A program made the position numbers and the translations under genes. A stretch of DNA of 64,000 nt from Ceratodon purpureus (taxonomy: Eukaryota > Streptophyta > Bryopsida > Pseudoditrichales > Ditrichaceae), in contig CM026424.1 in the NCBI GenBank assembly GCA_014871385.1, positions 20,303,321 through 20,367,320 of the forward strand. Direction: 5' to 3'. This document shows positions 38,794-51,420 of the stretch, piece by piece (the stretch's first letter is position 1; each line of letters opens with the position of its first letter). The notes under the pieces are model-generated. The model saw nothing but the letters and a program-made list of their open reading frames with translations. It ran no database searches and had not been told where the DNA came from.

Positions 38794-39153
38794 TCCAATC
38801 TCAATCTCATCCATCGGGTATAAAAGAATACATATTATGAGCCACAAAAGGAATGAACCAGCCACCCAGAACTTGATTCTTTTAATATTACAGTATGAGA
38901 AGATTTTAAGTGCATGGGAATGACGATGAACCAACACTTCTAGTACATATCCTAGGACCACTTTCTACTGACAAATTCTTGAGCTTCAGTCAAGAAAATC
39001 TAAAACAGTATTTTGGTTTCTTTCTCAAATTATTCTCAAAACGTCATCTAGTAGCTGCGGTATAGAATGGAAGTGCGTCTCATTACATCCTAACTATCGA
39101 ACAAAGTTGAAAAGAGTTTTGTGAAACATGTTACTTCAAATGAACTCGCTTAC

Positions 39154-39613
39154 CACTCAACGCAGAATTGAAGAAAGCGCTATTGTTTGAAAGACTTGAC
39201 ACGGACTGTCCTCGCCAAGCTGCCAATACAGCCTTCACTCCTGATTCCACGTACAATGCAACTGCGTACACTTTCACATTTATAAACGCTACCTTCTTCT
39301 CACGTACACCTGCATAAGGGCAGAATAAAACCAGTTATATCTCAGCAACCTTGTTTTCCTGTCACTACTTAACAAACAAAAAGCTTTCATTAAGACGAGC
39401 CTTCAACTACTGGTTATATCTTCTTAATTTCTAAAATCAAGGCACTTGAAAAAACGTTGAAATAGTATGATCAATTTATTTAAATGTCACATTTGAAGTT
39501 GACAGTGTAAAACGCATTCATACCTGCGCCAGCAAAGGCGAGTTGTGTGGAGCTGCCAGGAGAGGTAAGAGATGCTGGAAATTTGACACCAGTTACTGAC
39601 TCCACAAACGACT
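39154..39613 (-). pseudogene. Chalcone-isomerase-like (fatty-acid-binding type) exon pair
   Basis: Exon 39524-39613 reads SFVESVTGVKFPASLTSPGS then STQLAFAGAG; exon 39154-39309 reads VREKKVAFINVKVYAVALYV then ESGVKAVLAAW. The phase-1 junction gives FAGAGVREKKVAFINVKVYAV, the signature strand region of the chalcone-isomerase fold, closest to the plastid fatty-acid-binding/CHI-like branch as I recall it. Splice borders are intact. The helical remainder of the domain is not found downstream and no start exon is evident upstream, so it is best read as a captured fragment in the element. Confidence 0.65.
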
Positions 39614-40611
39614 CTGCACAAGCCAAAGAAACAGAATGTCAGAGAGAGCAAGCTGCATCGAACACACCTCCTATCAGCTCATATCTGCCCAATTAGAATC
39701 AGTATAAACACACGTCTCACTCGGACAAAACCAACTGCCGATTTTTGAGAAAAAAATAAAGGACAATTTTAGGGTACGCTTCTCCCTCCACAGACCAACC
39801 GACCATTATTCACAACACCATACTCCGATCCCTCGAAAACACACACACACACCCACTCTAAAAAATCCCCCCAAGCTTCCATTAATGAAACACAACGCTA
39901 AAAGGGCAAAGAATTAATTAATTAAACACATTAATTAAGCAGCCAAACGCTAGAAGGGCAAGCAGGTATCAGGTCACATGCCATAACACAGAAATGTTTA
40001 CCGTTTCAAGTAATGAAGAGCTGATGGCAGCATCTACTAATCTGCAGCCCTCCAACTCCGAAACCAGACAGTCCCTCGACCTCCACCAGAAAGTCAAATG
40101 AAACCAAAAAAAAACCCTCCAAGGCTGAAGCCCTCCGCAGCTCACTTCCGGCCGAGTGAATAGCAACCAGCTCTTCGACTCTCCAAACAGCAAGGTCAGG
40201 TGTCACTACAAAGACTAAAATTCGGGAAAAGAAGAAAACCCGATGAAGTCTGCAGACAGAGTATCAATACATTCTATATTATTACCACTAAGTCGTTTGC
40301 TGCTCCGAATTCAAAGTAAATAGGTCTCTTATCTGAAACAAGAATGTTGCTGCAACTCCATTCTCACAAGCAGAGTAAAGACAACATCCAACGTCCTATC
40401 TCGCAAAAATCTTTCCACGTACATACTTCTCTACCCGCAAAACTTCTACATCACTTCGCAACCTGAATTGCAGCTGCGGAAGAGTTACGGGAGTGACCTG
40501 GTAGAGACACTAGACGTGAAGGATGTCAGATCCCTGCGCCACTTCTGCAACTACTCGCTGTAGCTTCCGCTCAGCCAAATCTTCACCAGAATGCACAACC
40601 CTAACATCGTC

Positions 40612-40752
40612 GAAACTCCTCAACCAACCTTCGACAGCTTCAGGCCGAAACTCCTCAACCAACCTTCGACAGCTTCAGTCGATTCCGTAAGCACCAAACA
40701 ATCTCCACAACACAAACAACGCCCAGCAATCTCCACAACACAAACAACGCCC
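40612..40752 (+). repeat. Two short direct duplications
   Basis: A 34-35 bp duplication (GAAACTCCTCAACCAACCTT, then CGACAGCTTCAG) at about 40,612 and 40,648, followed by a second (CAATCTCCACAACACAAACA, then ACGCCC) at about 40,699 and 40,727. Confidence 0.85.
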
Positions 40753-41209
40753 GAAAGTAGCACCGCAACACGCGCGCCGGCGGGAGAAGCTGTCGGTGTC
40801 GAGAGAGGGAGAGAGACGGTAGGGTTTAGGGCAGCGTGGGAAAAGATGAGCTCGGGCAGGGGAGTCACGGGCAGGGGAGAGGGAAGTCACGGGCGGGCAG
40901 CGAAGGTTTCTGGGCAGAGTCTCGGGCCTCGGCTTGGACTCTCCAACGGCAATAGCCGCCACCCGTACGCTGCCTTGCATTTAAGAGCGCAGTCATGGGG
41001 AAACCCCTTGCTTAATAAATACACAATTGGACATGTTACTCTGCCCGCCATTAATGCGAAGGAAATAATTTTTTAAATGTTTCATAACTCCCAACGTTAA
41101 GTTAATGAAGTCTGCTCTCACAAAATACAGATAAGATTTTAGTTCCATATCTATTCCCTAAGGTAAAGGGTTGTATTCCCTAAGATAAAGGGTTGTATTC
41201 CCGAGCGGG

Positions 41210-41342
41210 TTGCAATCATAAATGGAAGATTAAAAATCATAAATGAAAGATTAAAAATCATAATTGGAAAATTAAAAATCATAAATGGAAGATTAAAAAT
41301 CATAAATGGAAGATTGAAAATCATAAATGGAAAGTCAAAGAT
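41210..41342 (+). repeat. 21-bp minisatellite
   Basis: About six units of ATCATAAATGGAAGATTAAAA with small changes. Confidence 0.85.
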
Positions 41343-42125
41343 TATATATAGATATGCGGTACATAGACCGAAATCTCCTCTTTGAAAATCCAAAAATGAA
41401 AATTAAAGACCCACAAATGATTTTATAATATATCTTCATGAAATATATATAACTCAAATTAAGTCTTCAAATATATTCATAAAAAAGCCTCATGTCGTCA
41501 AATATATTCATAAGGTTTGAGAAAAACACAAGTTATCAAACCTTTGAAGTATATTTGTAAAATATATTCATAATGGGGAGAAATATATATTTCTACAAAA
41601 TATAAGAGAAGACAAGTGAGATAATATGATTTCAACAAGTCATGTATCTTTAAATACTATACTCAAGCGATAAAAATAGGAAAGATGTTGTTGAAAGTAA
41701 AATACACCTCATACTTACAATTATCTTTTTTCATGTAAAAGAAAAATTGTTTTCAAAAAAAATTTATAAAAAATAAAAAATTGACTTTCAAAATAAAAAC
41801 AAAAGTTAATAAATACTACAATCAAGCCTTCCAAAATAAAAATAAAAGTTAGTAGATAATAAAAACATAAAGACTTCCAAAATTAAAAAATATTTAGTAA
41901 AAAACATATCAATCTTCATATATGTTTAAGTCTTCAAATATTCATAAATATTTGTGAACAACAGTCAGTCTTCTACAAAACATAAACAACAAGGTAATAT
42001 AGAAGAACGTTGCTCTATGGAGTGAAGAAGGAAAGAACTTAGAAAACAAATGAAATTAACAAAGGAGCAAGTATTTCCATTATTAAATTTGTAACATTTT
42101 ATTATGCCCCAAATTCCACGCTCTG
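41343..42125. other. AT-rich element interior, no gene
   Basis: Repeated AAATATATTCATAA and TCTTCAAATA words; no coding signal. Confidence 0.4.
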
Positions 42126-42129
42126 GAGG

Positions 42130-42960
42130 ACAAGTGGAAAAGACGGAGATAAAAGAAGAATATCGATGAGAACAAAATTTAAAAAAATGAGAGAGGATGG
42201 AGAGGATAAAGGGGCAGAGATTAAAAGGGGGCGGGGGTGAAGAAAGAATTATAAAACAATAGAAAGACATAATCTAATTAAGAAAAGAGAAATACATAAG
42301 AAAATGGAGATAGGATTTGAAGAAAGAAAAGAAGGGAAATAGGATGAGAATGAAACACTATTAAATTAAAAATAAAAATAAAAAGCAAATAATGGAAATA
42401 GGATGAAAAGGAAATAAATTGAATTAAAAATTAAAATAAATAAATGAATAATGGAAATATGATTTTTAAGGAGAGAAAGAGGGAAAATAGGGTGGGAAAG
42501 GAAGTAAGAATAGAGATAGAAATAAAGATGAAAGAAGGGAATAGGATGAGAAAAGAAGTAGAGTAAAAAAATAAAAAATAAAATAAAATAAAGAATATAG
42601 AAGGAAGTTTGCAAATAGGATTTTGAAGGAAAGAAAGAAGGGAAATAAGATGAAAATAAATAAATAAAATAAAATAAAATAAATAAATAAATAAATAGGA
42701 TGAAAAGGAAACACTATTAAAATGAATGGAAATAGGATTTTGAGAAGAAAGAAAGAAGGAAAATAGGACAAAAGGGAAACACATCGAAGACAAGTGGTAA
42801 GAGGATTTTGAAGGAAAGAGGATGAAAAGGAAACACTATTAAAACAAATAGAAATAGGATTTTGCGAAGAAAGAAAAAAGAGGTATAGGATGAGAAGGAA
42901 ACATTATTAAAACGAAATGGAAGTAGGATTTTGAAGGAAAGAAAGAAGGGACAATAATGG
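42130..42960 (+). repeat. Long purine-rich tract
   Basis: About 830 bp whose plus strand is overwhelmingly A and G. It is built from degenerate GGAAAGAAAGAAGGGAAATA and GGATGAAAAGGAAACACTATT modules. The opposite strand therefore reads as long meaningless Phe/Leu/Ser open frames. Confidence 0.85.
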
Positions 42961-43322
42961 ATGGATTAAAAGCTACAATAAATTTTTTGTTAGCTCGAGC
43001 TGCACGTCGAGGATGGGAAACTGATGATCTGGGGAGTAGCCTATTTTATTTTTTTATTTTTAAAAAAAAATTAATTTTTAATCTCATCAATTGATAATCA
43101 AATAGTGTCGTAATGATGTGGTGAGTAATTTTTTGTTTTTTATTTTTATTTTTAATCTCATCACTTGTTAATCAAAGAGTGTTGCCATGATCTAATCAAT
43201 TTCTATATTTTTGTTGCACTGCGGATTTGTTGTAACCTATATAGGTGATTGATGAAGTATTAAAATAAATGAGTGATGAAGTATTAAAATATAGAGTAAT
43301 TTTCCTGTCATATTTTACCTTA

Positions 43323-44330
43323 AAGTTATCCATGTTAGATGTGGTTTTTGATGTACTGTACGAGGAGGATTGCGGAAGTCTCCTCTATTTACCACTACAT
43401 GATTTTTTAAGAGCACTTGAAAAGGATTGTTGTTGGAGACCAACCTCGCATCATTGCAGTATTACCAGGTATAATTATGTTTTTTAATTTTTAATTTTTT
43501 AAAAAAAATTTAAATTTTTAGTTTTTAAAAGTATATTCTCCGTATTCATATAATATTGTAATTCTTTCTCTTGCATTTCTCTAAATAACTTTATTAATTT
43601 GAAAATCATTGTATTGAAGATGACAAATTTTGGAAGTGGTCTATCGAATCAAAGGATCAAGAACATCTATCCACATTTTTTTATGGATGTTGTGGAGCGA
43701 GAGTGAGTAGATTACAACAAATTATGTTAAATTAAAAATTTTGCAAAAATAGTATTATTTCTGTCAATTTTTATGTTTATTGATTTACATTACATTTTAG
43801 ATGATTATAAGCATACATTTAATCTTTTTGCAGAGATGAAGGAATTGTTGTAAAGGATTTGAAATTAGAGTGGAGTCCTGATAATAAGGATGGAAGGTGG
43901 CTCAAGCTTAAACTTGATTATGTGGATCAGACCTTGACCTACTTATTTTAGGTAAGACTAGCCTACTTATTTGGTGATTGATGTATTTTGTTTTTGTCTT
44001 CTTTTCTTCTTTTCAGTGTCCACTTGTAATATTCTTCTTTTAATTCATTGGACTAGTATCATTCATCTAATTTGTGTTACAAATTTTATTTTATTTAATA
44101 TTCTATCTAATGATTTACTACAATGACAATTGTAGGAGGCTATTTTAGAAAAGGTAAAACAGCGAGGCAAATTGGTTCATTTTTACTTGTTGTCAAAGAT
44201 CAGTCTATTTCCAAAGTGGAACCTTCAAATTTTTTAACTTTTTGTAGATGTCGTAATGACCTTTCAATAACGAGCAAAACGACCTTCAACAGATACTCAT
44301 GCCTTACATTGTGTAAGACTAGTTTACTCT
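43323..44330 (+). pseudogene. LIG4: DNA ligase IV-like remnant
   Basis: Blocks in ligase order. About 43,323-43,468 reads MLDVVFDVLYEEDCGSLLYL, the family AFDVLY motif. 43,630-43,702 reads SKDQEHLSTFF then MDVVERE. 43,834-43,951 reads DEGIVVKDLKLEWSPDN then GRWLKLKLDYV, the ligase motif IV/V region (EGxVxKD and the Lys motif). 44,123 onward reads TIVGGYFRKGKTARQIGSFL and FLTFCRC. Ligase IV joins broken DNA ends in end-joining repair. The second block has seven T where a nearby duplicate (45,650) implies six, breaking the frame, and the third ends in an in-frame TAG before its donor. The adenylated-Lys domain and BRCT repeats are absent. Decayed copy. Confidence 0.6.
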
Positions 44331-44756
44331 TCTAAATTTTCCATTGAAATCTGATTTTACTGAAATATGTGATACTTAAGTTCCATTAAATAATATGTTA
44401 TGTTTTTATTCGGGAAGAACGAGAAGCTTACTGTTACACCTTCGGAGTATTTGATCAGAGGCAGCCCTATGAGCGTCTAGATTTTCGGATATTTCAACCA
44501 AAGATATGGGTGTTTAATATTTTATTATAAATTTATTACATGTCACAAAAAAAATTTGTTATGTTTTTGACTTTTTGTTTTTTTGCAGGTCAAAGGTATT
44601 GCAAGTTTATGAAGAAAACAATATATTCTAGATTTGTAAGTCAAAATTACTTTCCATTAATGGACATTGTAAATTCTTCCTTTGTTATAACAATTGTTGT
44701 CATTTATTGCCAGGGCAACCCTAACAGCATCTCACAACAAAAAGTATGCTCATGAA

Positions 44757-45065
44757 AATGCTTGTGCGCCCACTAGATTTGGTGCTGTGGTTTTTTTTTT
44801 AATAAAACGCCTATTCAATTTCCTATGGAATCGATAGTATTTTAATTTAATACTTCACTTTAGAAGCAATATTAAGAAATATTATGTGAATAAATTATGT
44901 TCCAGAAATTGATATTTTTAACTGATTAGATGTAATGACTAAATATTTCGTAATTAAAATTTCAAATTCTGTTAAATTTAATTTAGAACGATTACATGCC
45001 AAATTTTGCCATAGACAGATGACATGCAAATAATATGATAGTATCACAGCAACTACTCTAAACAT
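44757..45065 (+). repeat. Segmental duplicate, copy A (partner 47,185-47,490)
   Basis: Shares long diverged identity with 47,185-47,490: CTATTCAATTTC against CTATCCAATTTC, the identical word TCGATAGTATTTTAATTT, and ATTTTGCCATAGA then GCAAAT. Together with the ligase exon pair this marks a duplication of a roughly 2-kb segment. Confidence 0.75.
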
Positions 45066-45624
45066 AATTCTTAAAACAGATAAAAATCAATGAAAATATA
45101 TGTGAAAAGAAAATAATACGAATAAATAAATTATTCCTTAAACTCTTCAGTAATTTCTATATATATAATTTTTAAAGATAAAACTAAAATTGCTTCTATA
45201 TAATTTTGATATTGTTCTAAATCACCAAATATTTAAAGTATTAAACTAAAAACCATAAAACTCCTTTGAGATAAATTACATTTCCAGCTCAGGCTTCATC
45301 ACCACGTCATCATTCTTTCTTTCATTATTACAAAATTATTGGTATGTTCTTTAAAAGTATCATTTCTTACACTAAGAACACTAAGAATACGAGCCTCTAT
45401 TAGTGCTTTATTGTAGCAACATAAGGAAATTGAAAAAGTAACATCACTACATTTTTGTTTCCATTCTTGTCTACCAATTATCTTTTTGAAATATATATTA
45501 TTAATCTCTGCATAAATCTTAAAATTCGCTTCGAATTGTGAAATCCTAATTATGTGTGTTATGGATGGGGAATTGTTGGTATGGGATTATTCCGAAGAAA
45601 GGTACAAATCACACACCCACAAAG

Positions 45625-45690
45625 GTCCATTAAACCAAAGGATCAAGAACATCTGAACCAATTTTTCATGGATGTTGTGCAACAAAGGTG
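45625..45690 (+). pseudogene. Second DNA-ligase-IV-like exon copy
   Basis: AAGGATCAAGAACATCTGAA and following bases read KDQEHLNQFFMDVVQQ, ending before GTGAG. This is the in-frame version of the block at 43,650, and it shows that the ligase region was duplicated about 2 kb apart. No further ligase exon follows. Confidence 0.6.
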
Positions 45691-46189
45691 AGTTCACCCT
45701 TTCTAAAAGGAGGTCAAGAGGGATCTGTGAATGTACCTTCCTTGTTTCAATGTCAGCTTCTCGCCATAAAAACAAAGTTTCAGAGAGAAGGGAAAAATGT
45801 CACATTTTTGGCAAGAACAGATGGATTGTCATTGACCTTCAAATGATCCGCCTACACATTGAACATACAACACGTAGAGGAGAAATTAAGGTTCAATGCG
45901 GTGAACATAAATCCTGCAACAATCTTCATCACTGTACTGTATCTACGTCCTTGAGCTCCCAACATTTGAATTTTTCGCTATTGAAGATTTCTATAAGGTT
46001 TTTAAGAAAGATCTAATCTTAATACATGTTCTACAAGAAGCCACCGTAGGAACTCTTAATCGAAAATAATTTTAATAGTTGAATCAAATCATAAAAATCA
46101 TCTAATGTTAAGACAAATTAATGGAATCAGTTCTCGTCCACGAAAAAAAAAAGAAGTTTAGGCAATTTTAACGGCGAAATTGATGATGA

Positions 46190-46640
46190 ATTTAAGAAAG
46201 AATTGATGAAGAAATTAAGGAAGAAATTGAAGAAGAGATTGATAAAGAAATTGAGGATTCAGTTGAATAAAAACGTTAGGGAACATTTGAAGATGCAATT
46301 CAGGAAGAAATTGATGAGGAAATTGAAGATGCAATTAGAATATGAATGAAAGAAGAAATTAAGGAAAAAATCGAAGAAGAAATTGATGAAGAAACTAACA
46401 AAGAAATTGAGGATACAATTGAATAACAACTTGAGGAAACAATTAAGGATGCAATTCATGAAGAATTTGAGAATACAATTGAATTACAGCTTGAGGAAAC
46501 AATTAAGGATGCAATTTAGAAAGAAATTGAGGATACAATTGAATAAGAACTTGAGGAAACAATTGTAGATGCAATTCTGGAAGAAATTGAGGATACAATT
46601 GAGGAAGAAAACGAAGATAAAATGGGAAGTATTTGAGGAA
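46190..46640 (+). repeat. Minisatellite that once encoded an acidic coiled coil
   Basis: Repeats of 15-bp submodules in a unit of about 60 bp (GAAGAAATTGAGGATACAAT, then TGAATAACAACTTGAGGAAAC). One plus frame reads EEIEDTIE, LEETIKDAI and similar, interrupted by occasional stops. It lies inside copy B of the duplicated segment. Confidence 0.75.
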
Positions 46641-47184
46641 TAAATAAAGGAATAAATAGAAGACAAATGATGAGGTATACAATTTTGGCAATCCTACGAC
46701 TTTGTACATATTTACATATGGATGAAACTGACGGTGGACACCGCAGCTGATTTCGATTCCAAAGTGGAGGGGATGGATGGAACTATTGATTCAATCTTGC
46801 TTGAGATGTGTTCTACGGTAATAGGATGAAAAGGAAGTAAATTACATACATATACAAAAATAAGGAATACAAATTTAATAGTCTTAACTTCAATTTAACA
46901 TGAAGCTGTTTTTCATATAAGTAATACATAACAAACTTAAATTGAAACAAACTTTAGAAACAATAATTATGATTTTTGAAAATGTAGTAGAAAGAGATTC
47001 TTGAAACAAGGGAAAGATGGGTTGAAGCAAAATCAGAAAAGCATGAAAGAAAAATATAATTGTAAGCAAGTTCTTCATAATAAAAGACAATAAACGCAAA
47101 TGTAATAGTTACATATGTACAAAATATCATTGTAATATTAAAAATAAAACGTAACACATTAAATCAAATGTTATGTCCCTTTTG

Positions 47185-47490
47185 GAGCTGCTTGTGCTTC
47201 CACTGGATTTGATCTTGTAATATATTGTTTTTTAAAAAGCCTATCCAATTTCTTAATAAATCGATAGTATTTTAATTTGGTACTTTACTTTAGATGCAAT
47301 ATAAATAAATATTACTTCAAAAACAATGTATCAGAAATAGGTATCTTTCACTTATCAACTCTAATGGATAAATAATTCGTGATTGAAATTTCAAATTTTG
47401 TTAAATTTAAATTAAAAAGATTATATGCTAGATTTTGCCATAGATAAAGAACGTGCAAATAGTATGATGGCACCACATCAAGTATTCTAA
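47185..47490 (+). repeat. Segmental duplicate, copy B
   Basis: Counterpart of 44,757-45,065. Confidence 0.75.
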
Positions 47491-47743
47491 ATATAGTTTT
47501 AAAAATAGATGCAAGATTATAAGACTTTGTAAAATATCCTTGAAAAACTTCAAGTGGAATTTTAACTTGTTTTCACTATATATTTGTAGGACTATATTGT
47601 CAGAAAGTTGAATTTAACTCTAAAGGACAATTGTCTTCAAATGGGTTTTTTTAAAAATTTGGGCCAATTCCTAGAATTCCAATTTAATTCGTAAATCTTT
47701 GAAAAAATCAATGTAGGTAGGCATTTTGAACAGGTTTGTGTAA

Positions 47744-47745
<2 letters not shown>

Positions 47746-47776
<31 letters not shown>

Positions 47777-47777
47777 C
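47746..47777 (+). repeat. Poly-T run (about 27 T)
   Basis: Uninterrupted T tract followed by AT-rich sequence. On the minus strand it is a poly-A tract, so it could mark the 3' end of an old retroposed copy. Confidence 0.6.
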
Positions 47778-48104
47778 TATAAATACTTGATAATGTCATG
47801 TTTGAGGCTTCCTCCCAAAAACAACTTTGAGTGCATATTGTTCACTCTACAAAATATCAAAATTTTCTCACTATTTCGGGCAGTGTACAAAGAGAACTTC
47901 TTTTTCCCTTCATAAAAGTTAGAAAAAATCCTATTTTGGATTTTTTCTTTTTTTCAGTGAAAATATGGACATCAATCTTTACTTTGATCATTTGGATTGA
48001 AACTTTATTGAATAATGGAATTTCCAGGAAAGAAATAAAATTTAACACTCTTATGTATTCAACTTCAAAAAAATATTGTTTTCAATATGCTACACTTGAC
48101 TTTT

Positions 48105-48690
48105 TGGTGTAATTTTTCTTATAAAAGTACCTTACTTAGTCTTCTTTGAGATGCACCAAAACCCCCAAAATCTATAATGCAAAAAACCTAAGAAAAAAAT
48201 AGTTATAGTGTGTCAACCTAGTCAAAACTCTTGTCACAGAAGTTATGAAGGTTTAAGTGTCAAACGCTGCTCGTCGGGCAGCTGCTGAAATTTTCTAAGC
48301 CACTGTGAATGCAGCAAATTCTGCCCAAAACTGCCCAAAACTGCCCAAAATTGCAAAAATCTGCGAAAATCTGCCCAAAGAAGAAACTTTGAAATTCCAC
48401 CAAAAATTGAGATTTTGATATTTTTCAAAAATAAAAATTTCTATGTATAGAGAAGGCAGTAGAGCATGTTCCCACCGTTTGGATTTTTAATCCAATTTTT
48501 TTTCATATGCTATTCTTATTGTCCAAAAACGGCCTTTGTTTGTGAATTTCAGCATACCCCCTAGTGGAAAATGATTTTTTTGGAAACCTTCCACAACTTT
48601 TTTGAATATAATTTTTCTTAATAAAATTAGCTAACTTAGTCTTCTTTGACGTGCATCAAAACCACCAAAATCCATAATGCAAAAAAATGG
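48105..48690 (+). repeat. Diverged 85-bp direct repeat pair and CTGCCCAAAA microsatellite
   Basis: TAATTTTTCTTA, then CTTAGTCTTCTTTGA, then CATAATGCAAAAAA occurs at about 48,110-48,185 and 48,605-48,690. Between them, about 48,307-48,345, are tandem CTGCCCAAAA units. Confidence 0.75.
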
Positions 48691-49110
48691 TTTTGTGGGC
48701 CTTCAAAACTCTGCTGTCCCCTTTTTTCGCAGTGAAAAAAAACTTGATTTCCTACTTTGAACGTTATGATCTTGCAATTGGTGAAGAATGAGTGTGTGAG
48801 ATTTGGTGGACATGTAGACATGGAAGTTAGCTACAAGATCTTACGGTTAGATGTACCAAAAAAGACCCCAAGTTTGCAAAATCCGCCTTGCTTTGAAGAG
48901 GGGCTGTTTTGAGGCAGTTTTGATGAAAAATACCCTCAGAATTTTAGGGGTTAAATGACTTTCATCATTTTAGAAAGAAACTATAGCTTGAATGTATTGA
49001 AATAAACAAGTTCTGAAACAAATGTCTTATAATTGATAATTCCAGTTATGAAAATTGGCAAAATAAGATTCTTATAACTATATTATTCAAAATAAGAAAA
49101 CTCAAGATAG

Positions 49111-49345
49111 TACTTCCTCCGTTTCGCTAAAAGACCTTTGATTGATCTGTCTCGAAATAAGATCGTTGTTTCTAAATTTGAACAATTTACTTCTAAATTT
49201 AGTAAACTTGTTTCTAAATTTTTCCACTTATTTCTAGAATTGTCCATTTAATTCTAAATTTTTCCAACTTATTGTTAAATTTAGAATTTCCAATAAATTT
49301 GATATTATTAGCAAACCGAGGTCTTTTAGCGAGACGGAGGGAGTT
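49111..49345. mobile_element. Stowaway-type MITE
   Basis: About 230 bp with inverted ends: left CTTCCTCCGTTTCGCTAAAA, then GACCT; right AGGTC, then TTTTAGCGAGACGGAGGGAG. The CTCCCTCCG start is the hallmark of Stowaway (Tc1/mariner) MITEs. The left end is preceded by TA; the right TA has drifted to TT. It is nested within the giant element. Confidence 0.85.
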
Positions 49346-51220
49346 CAATGTTTTTAATTTTTCTACTCAATTTCAACTTCAACTGATTCAACAAGTCGAA
49401 AATAAGTTACAAGTAGTTGTATTTCTCTCCATATTTACTCCAGGTGAAGAAATGCATATTATTGTTAACAAACAACCTTATCATTCTGATGGCAAATAAT
49501 TTTAAGAAACAAAATGATGTAAACTTTTTTTTATGGACCAACATCAGACCTTGGAAATGAAGTATCATTGATGATCTAGAAGAAACAAGATATTATGGGT
49601 TCGGATCCAAGCCATATTAAACATATGCATAATTTTGAAAATGACCATACGATAAGTTGGTTAAAATGAATAATATTATAATCAATTGTAGAAGTTTGTC
49701 AACTCTGTTATATTTTAAGATGTTGTTAACTTATCCTTTGACAAGCAAGGCTTGAGATTGTAAAGGTATAAGTACAAGTCAACTTGGTGAATCACTTGAA
49801 TCTAAAGAGAGAATGTTGTCGATATGGTCTGAATGAATATATTAGTATGAATGTGTCTTCATTATTGAGCTTCCAGTCATTATAATTATTTTATAAATAT
49901 TTTGTTTGAAACCCTAAAATTAGTATTCTTATTCTATTGAAGAAGTAGAAAATTAAATCAAGGGTTGTATTTCAAAGAGGGAAGTTGTAGATTAGCTAAA
50001 GAAATTGTTGCAATAAAAGTACCAACTTAATTTATAAAATCAAGATGAATTGTTTGTTACACCAATTTACTTTGATAATCTATTATAATTGTAAGATGAT
50101 TAGTTAATTTTACTCATGTAAAGCATTACCTGTCTCTTTTGTAAGGTTGCTCACCAACTTTAGTGACAAGTATGAACCCCTAAAGGTCCGGAGTGTTTTG
50201 AGACCTCCTGGACCCGAAACTGCAAATTTTGACTACCTTGTAGAAAATGATGTATGTTTCCAATAAAATTTTCTTTTCTGGTATTTTCAACCGTAAGATC
50301 TTCAACCTAACTAATTCTACTAGCACCATGTCAAATTTCAACTATTGGATCTTTACCGCTTGTGAGGTTATATGTCCAAATTTTATTTTTATTTTTTACT
50401 TTTTATTTTTATTTTTATTTTTTTTTCTGGCTTTCTTCAAAAGGCATAGTCTAAATGGTGCCAAGGGAGACTTGATGATTGTTACTCCAAACATCTTGCT
50501 CATAGTTTTTTCCATATAGGTAACTAAGTTGGGCACCTCCATGCAAAATCTTGAAGACTTCTTTTGACTTTTTGGCCTTCATGCAAATTATTTTCTAAAA
50601 GTAGGTACAAAATCCTCAATATGGTAAAACTTAAATAACATTAAATTTTTTTGGTTCGCAAAAAAAGTGAACGGTGAAAATTTACATCTATGAGTTTGTA
50701 AATTTTGGAAGAAAAAAATTTGAAATTTATTAAATCTCAATATTTGAATTTTTTTGAATATTCTCACACGCAGTATTTCAAAAAATATTAAATCCATAAA
50801 CATTCACAAATTTCACTACGCAGCGTATGTCAATACACCCTATGTATCACAACATATGTTAATACACCGTAGTCATATTTTTTTTCCCCACTTCTACAAC
50901 TCCGAAAGTACAAATCATGAAATCAGAGAACCATTTCTGTGAATCTCCTCCGTTTAAAGGAACTCAAATTTTGTGGAGGATTTTCCTTCATTCAATAACC
51001 TAATCATTTTCCCTTTACCTCCCCCCATGACCCCTCCACCTCGGCTCCTTTGATATCCGTGCATAATTCCTTTACCATGAATGGACACATAGTCCAATGA
51101 AGTCGCCGCCATCTCCCAATGCTCTCATTTAATTCGTCGATTTTTATTGCCTCCTTCGCGGGCAGGGTTGGGCAGATCTTGAATTCCTATGTCGGGCAGC
51201 CCAAAATACTCCTCACAAGG
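49346..51220. other. AT-rich element interior, no supported gene
   Basis: Long T and A runs; no exon with a recognisable product. The GC level rises from about 50,980 toward the promoter. Confidence 0.4.
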
Positions 51221-51225
51221 AGGGG

Positions 51226-51233
51226 TATAAATA
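51226..51233 (+). promoter_or_regulatory. TATA box of the DUF7869-type gene
   Basis: TATAAATA in a GC-rich context (GAGGGGTATAAATAGTCG), about 1.2 kb upstream of the ATG at 52,422. The palindromic sites begin about 190 bp downstream, within the presumed leader. Confidence 0.55.
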
Positions 51234-51420
51234 GTCGAGTCCATCATTTGTATGTCTCTTTCTTGCTGTCCCCTCCCGACTCTCACGTCGCGTCCGTGTC
51301 AGTGTTGACGTCTATCTGACGTCACCGTGTCCAGTCCGCCAGGACTGACAAGGAGGTAGTGTCAGTGACCAGTCTGTCAGAGTCGTCAGCTGACAGTGAC
51401 GTAATCACTGACATGGCCGG

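Noticed and set aside
42366..42793. Overlapping minus-strand Phe/Leu/Ser-rich open frames
   Set aside because: By-products of the purine-rich tract; no initiation context or family features.
46259..46709. Minus-strand Asn/Phe/Leu/Cys-rich open frames
   Set aside because: Antisense of the minisatellite; repeat composition explains the lack of stops.
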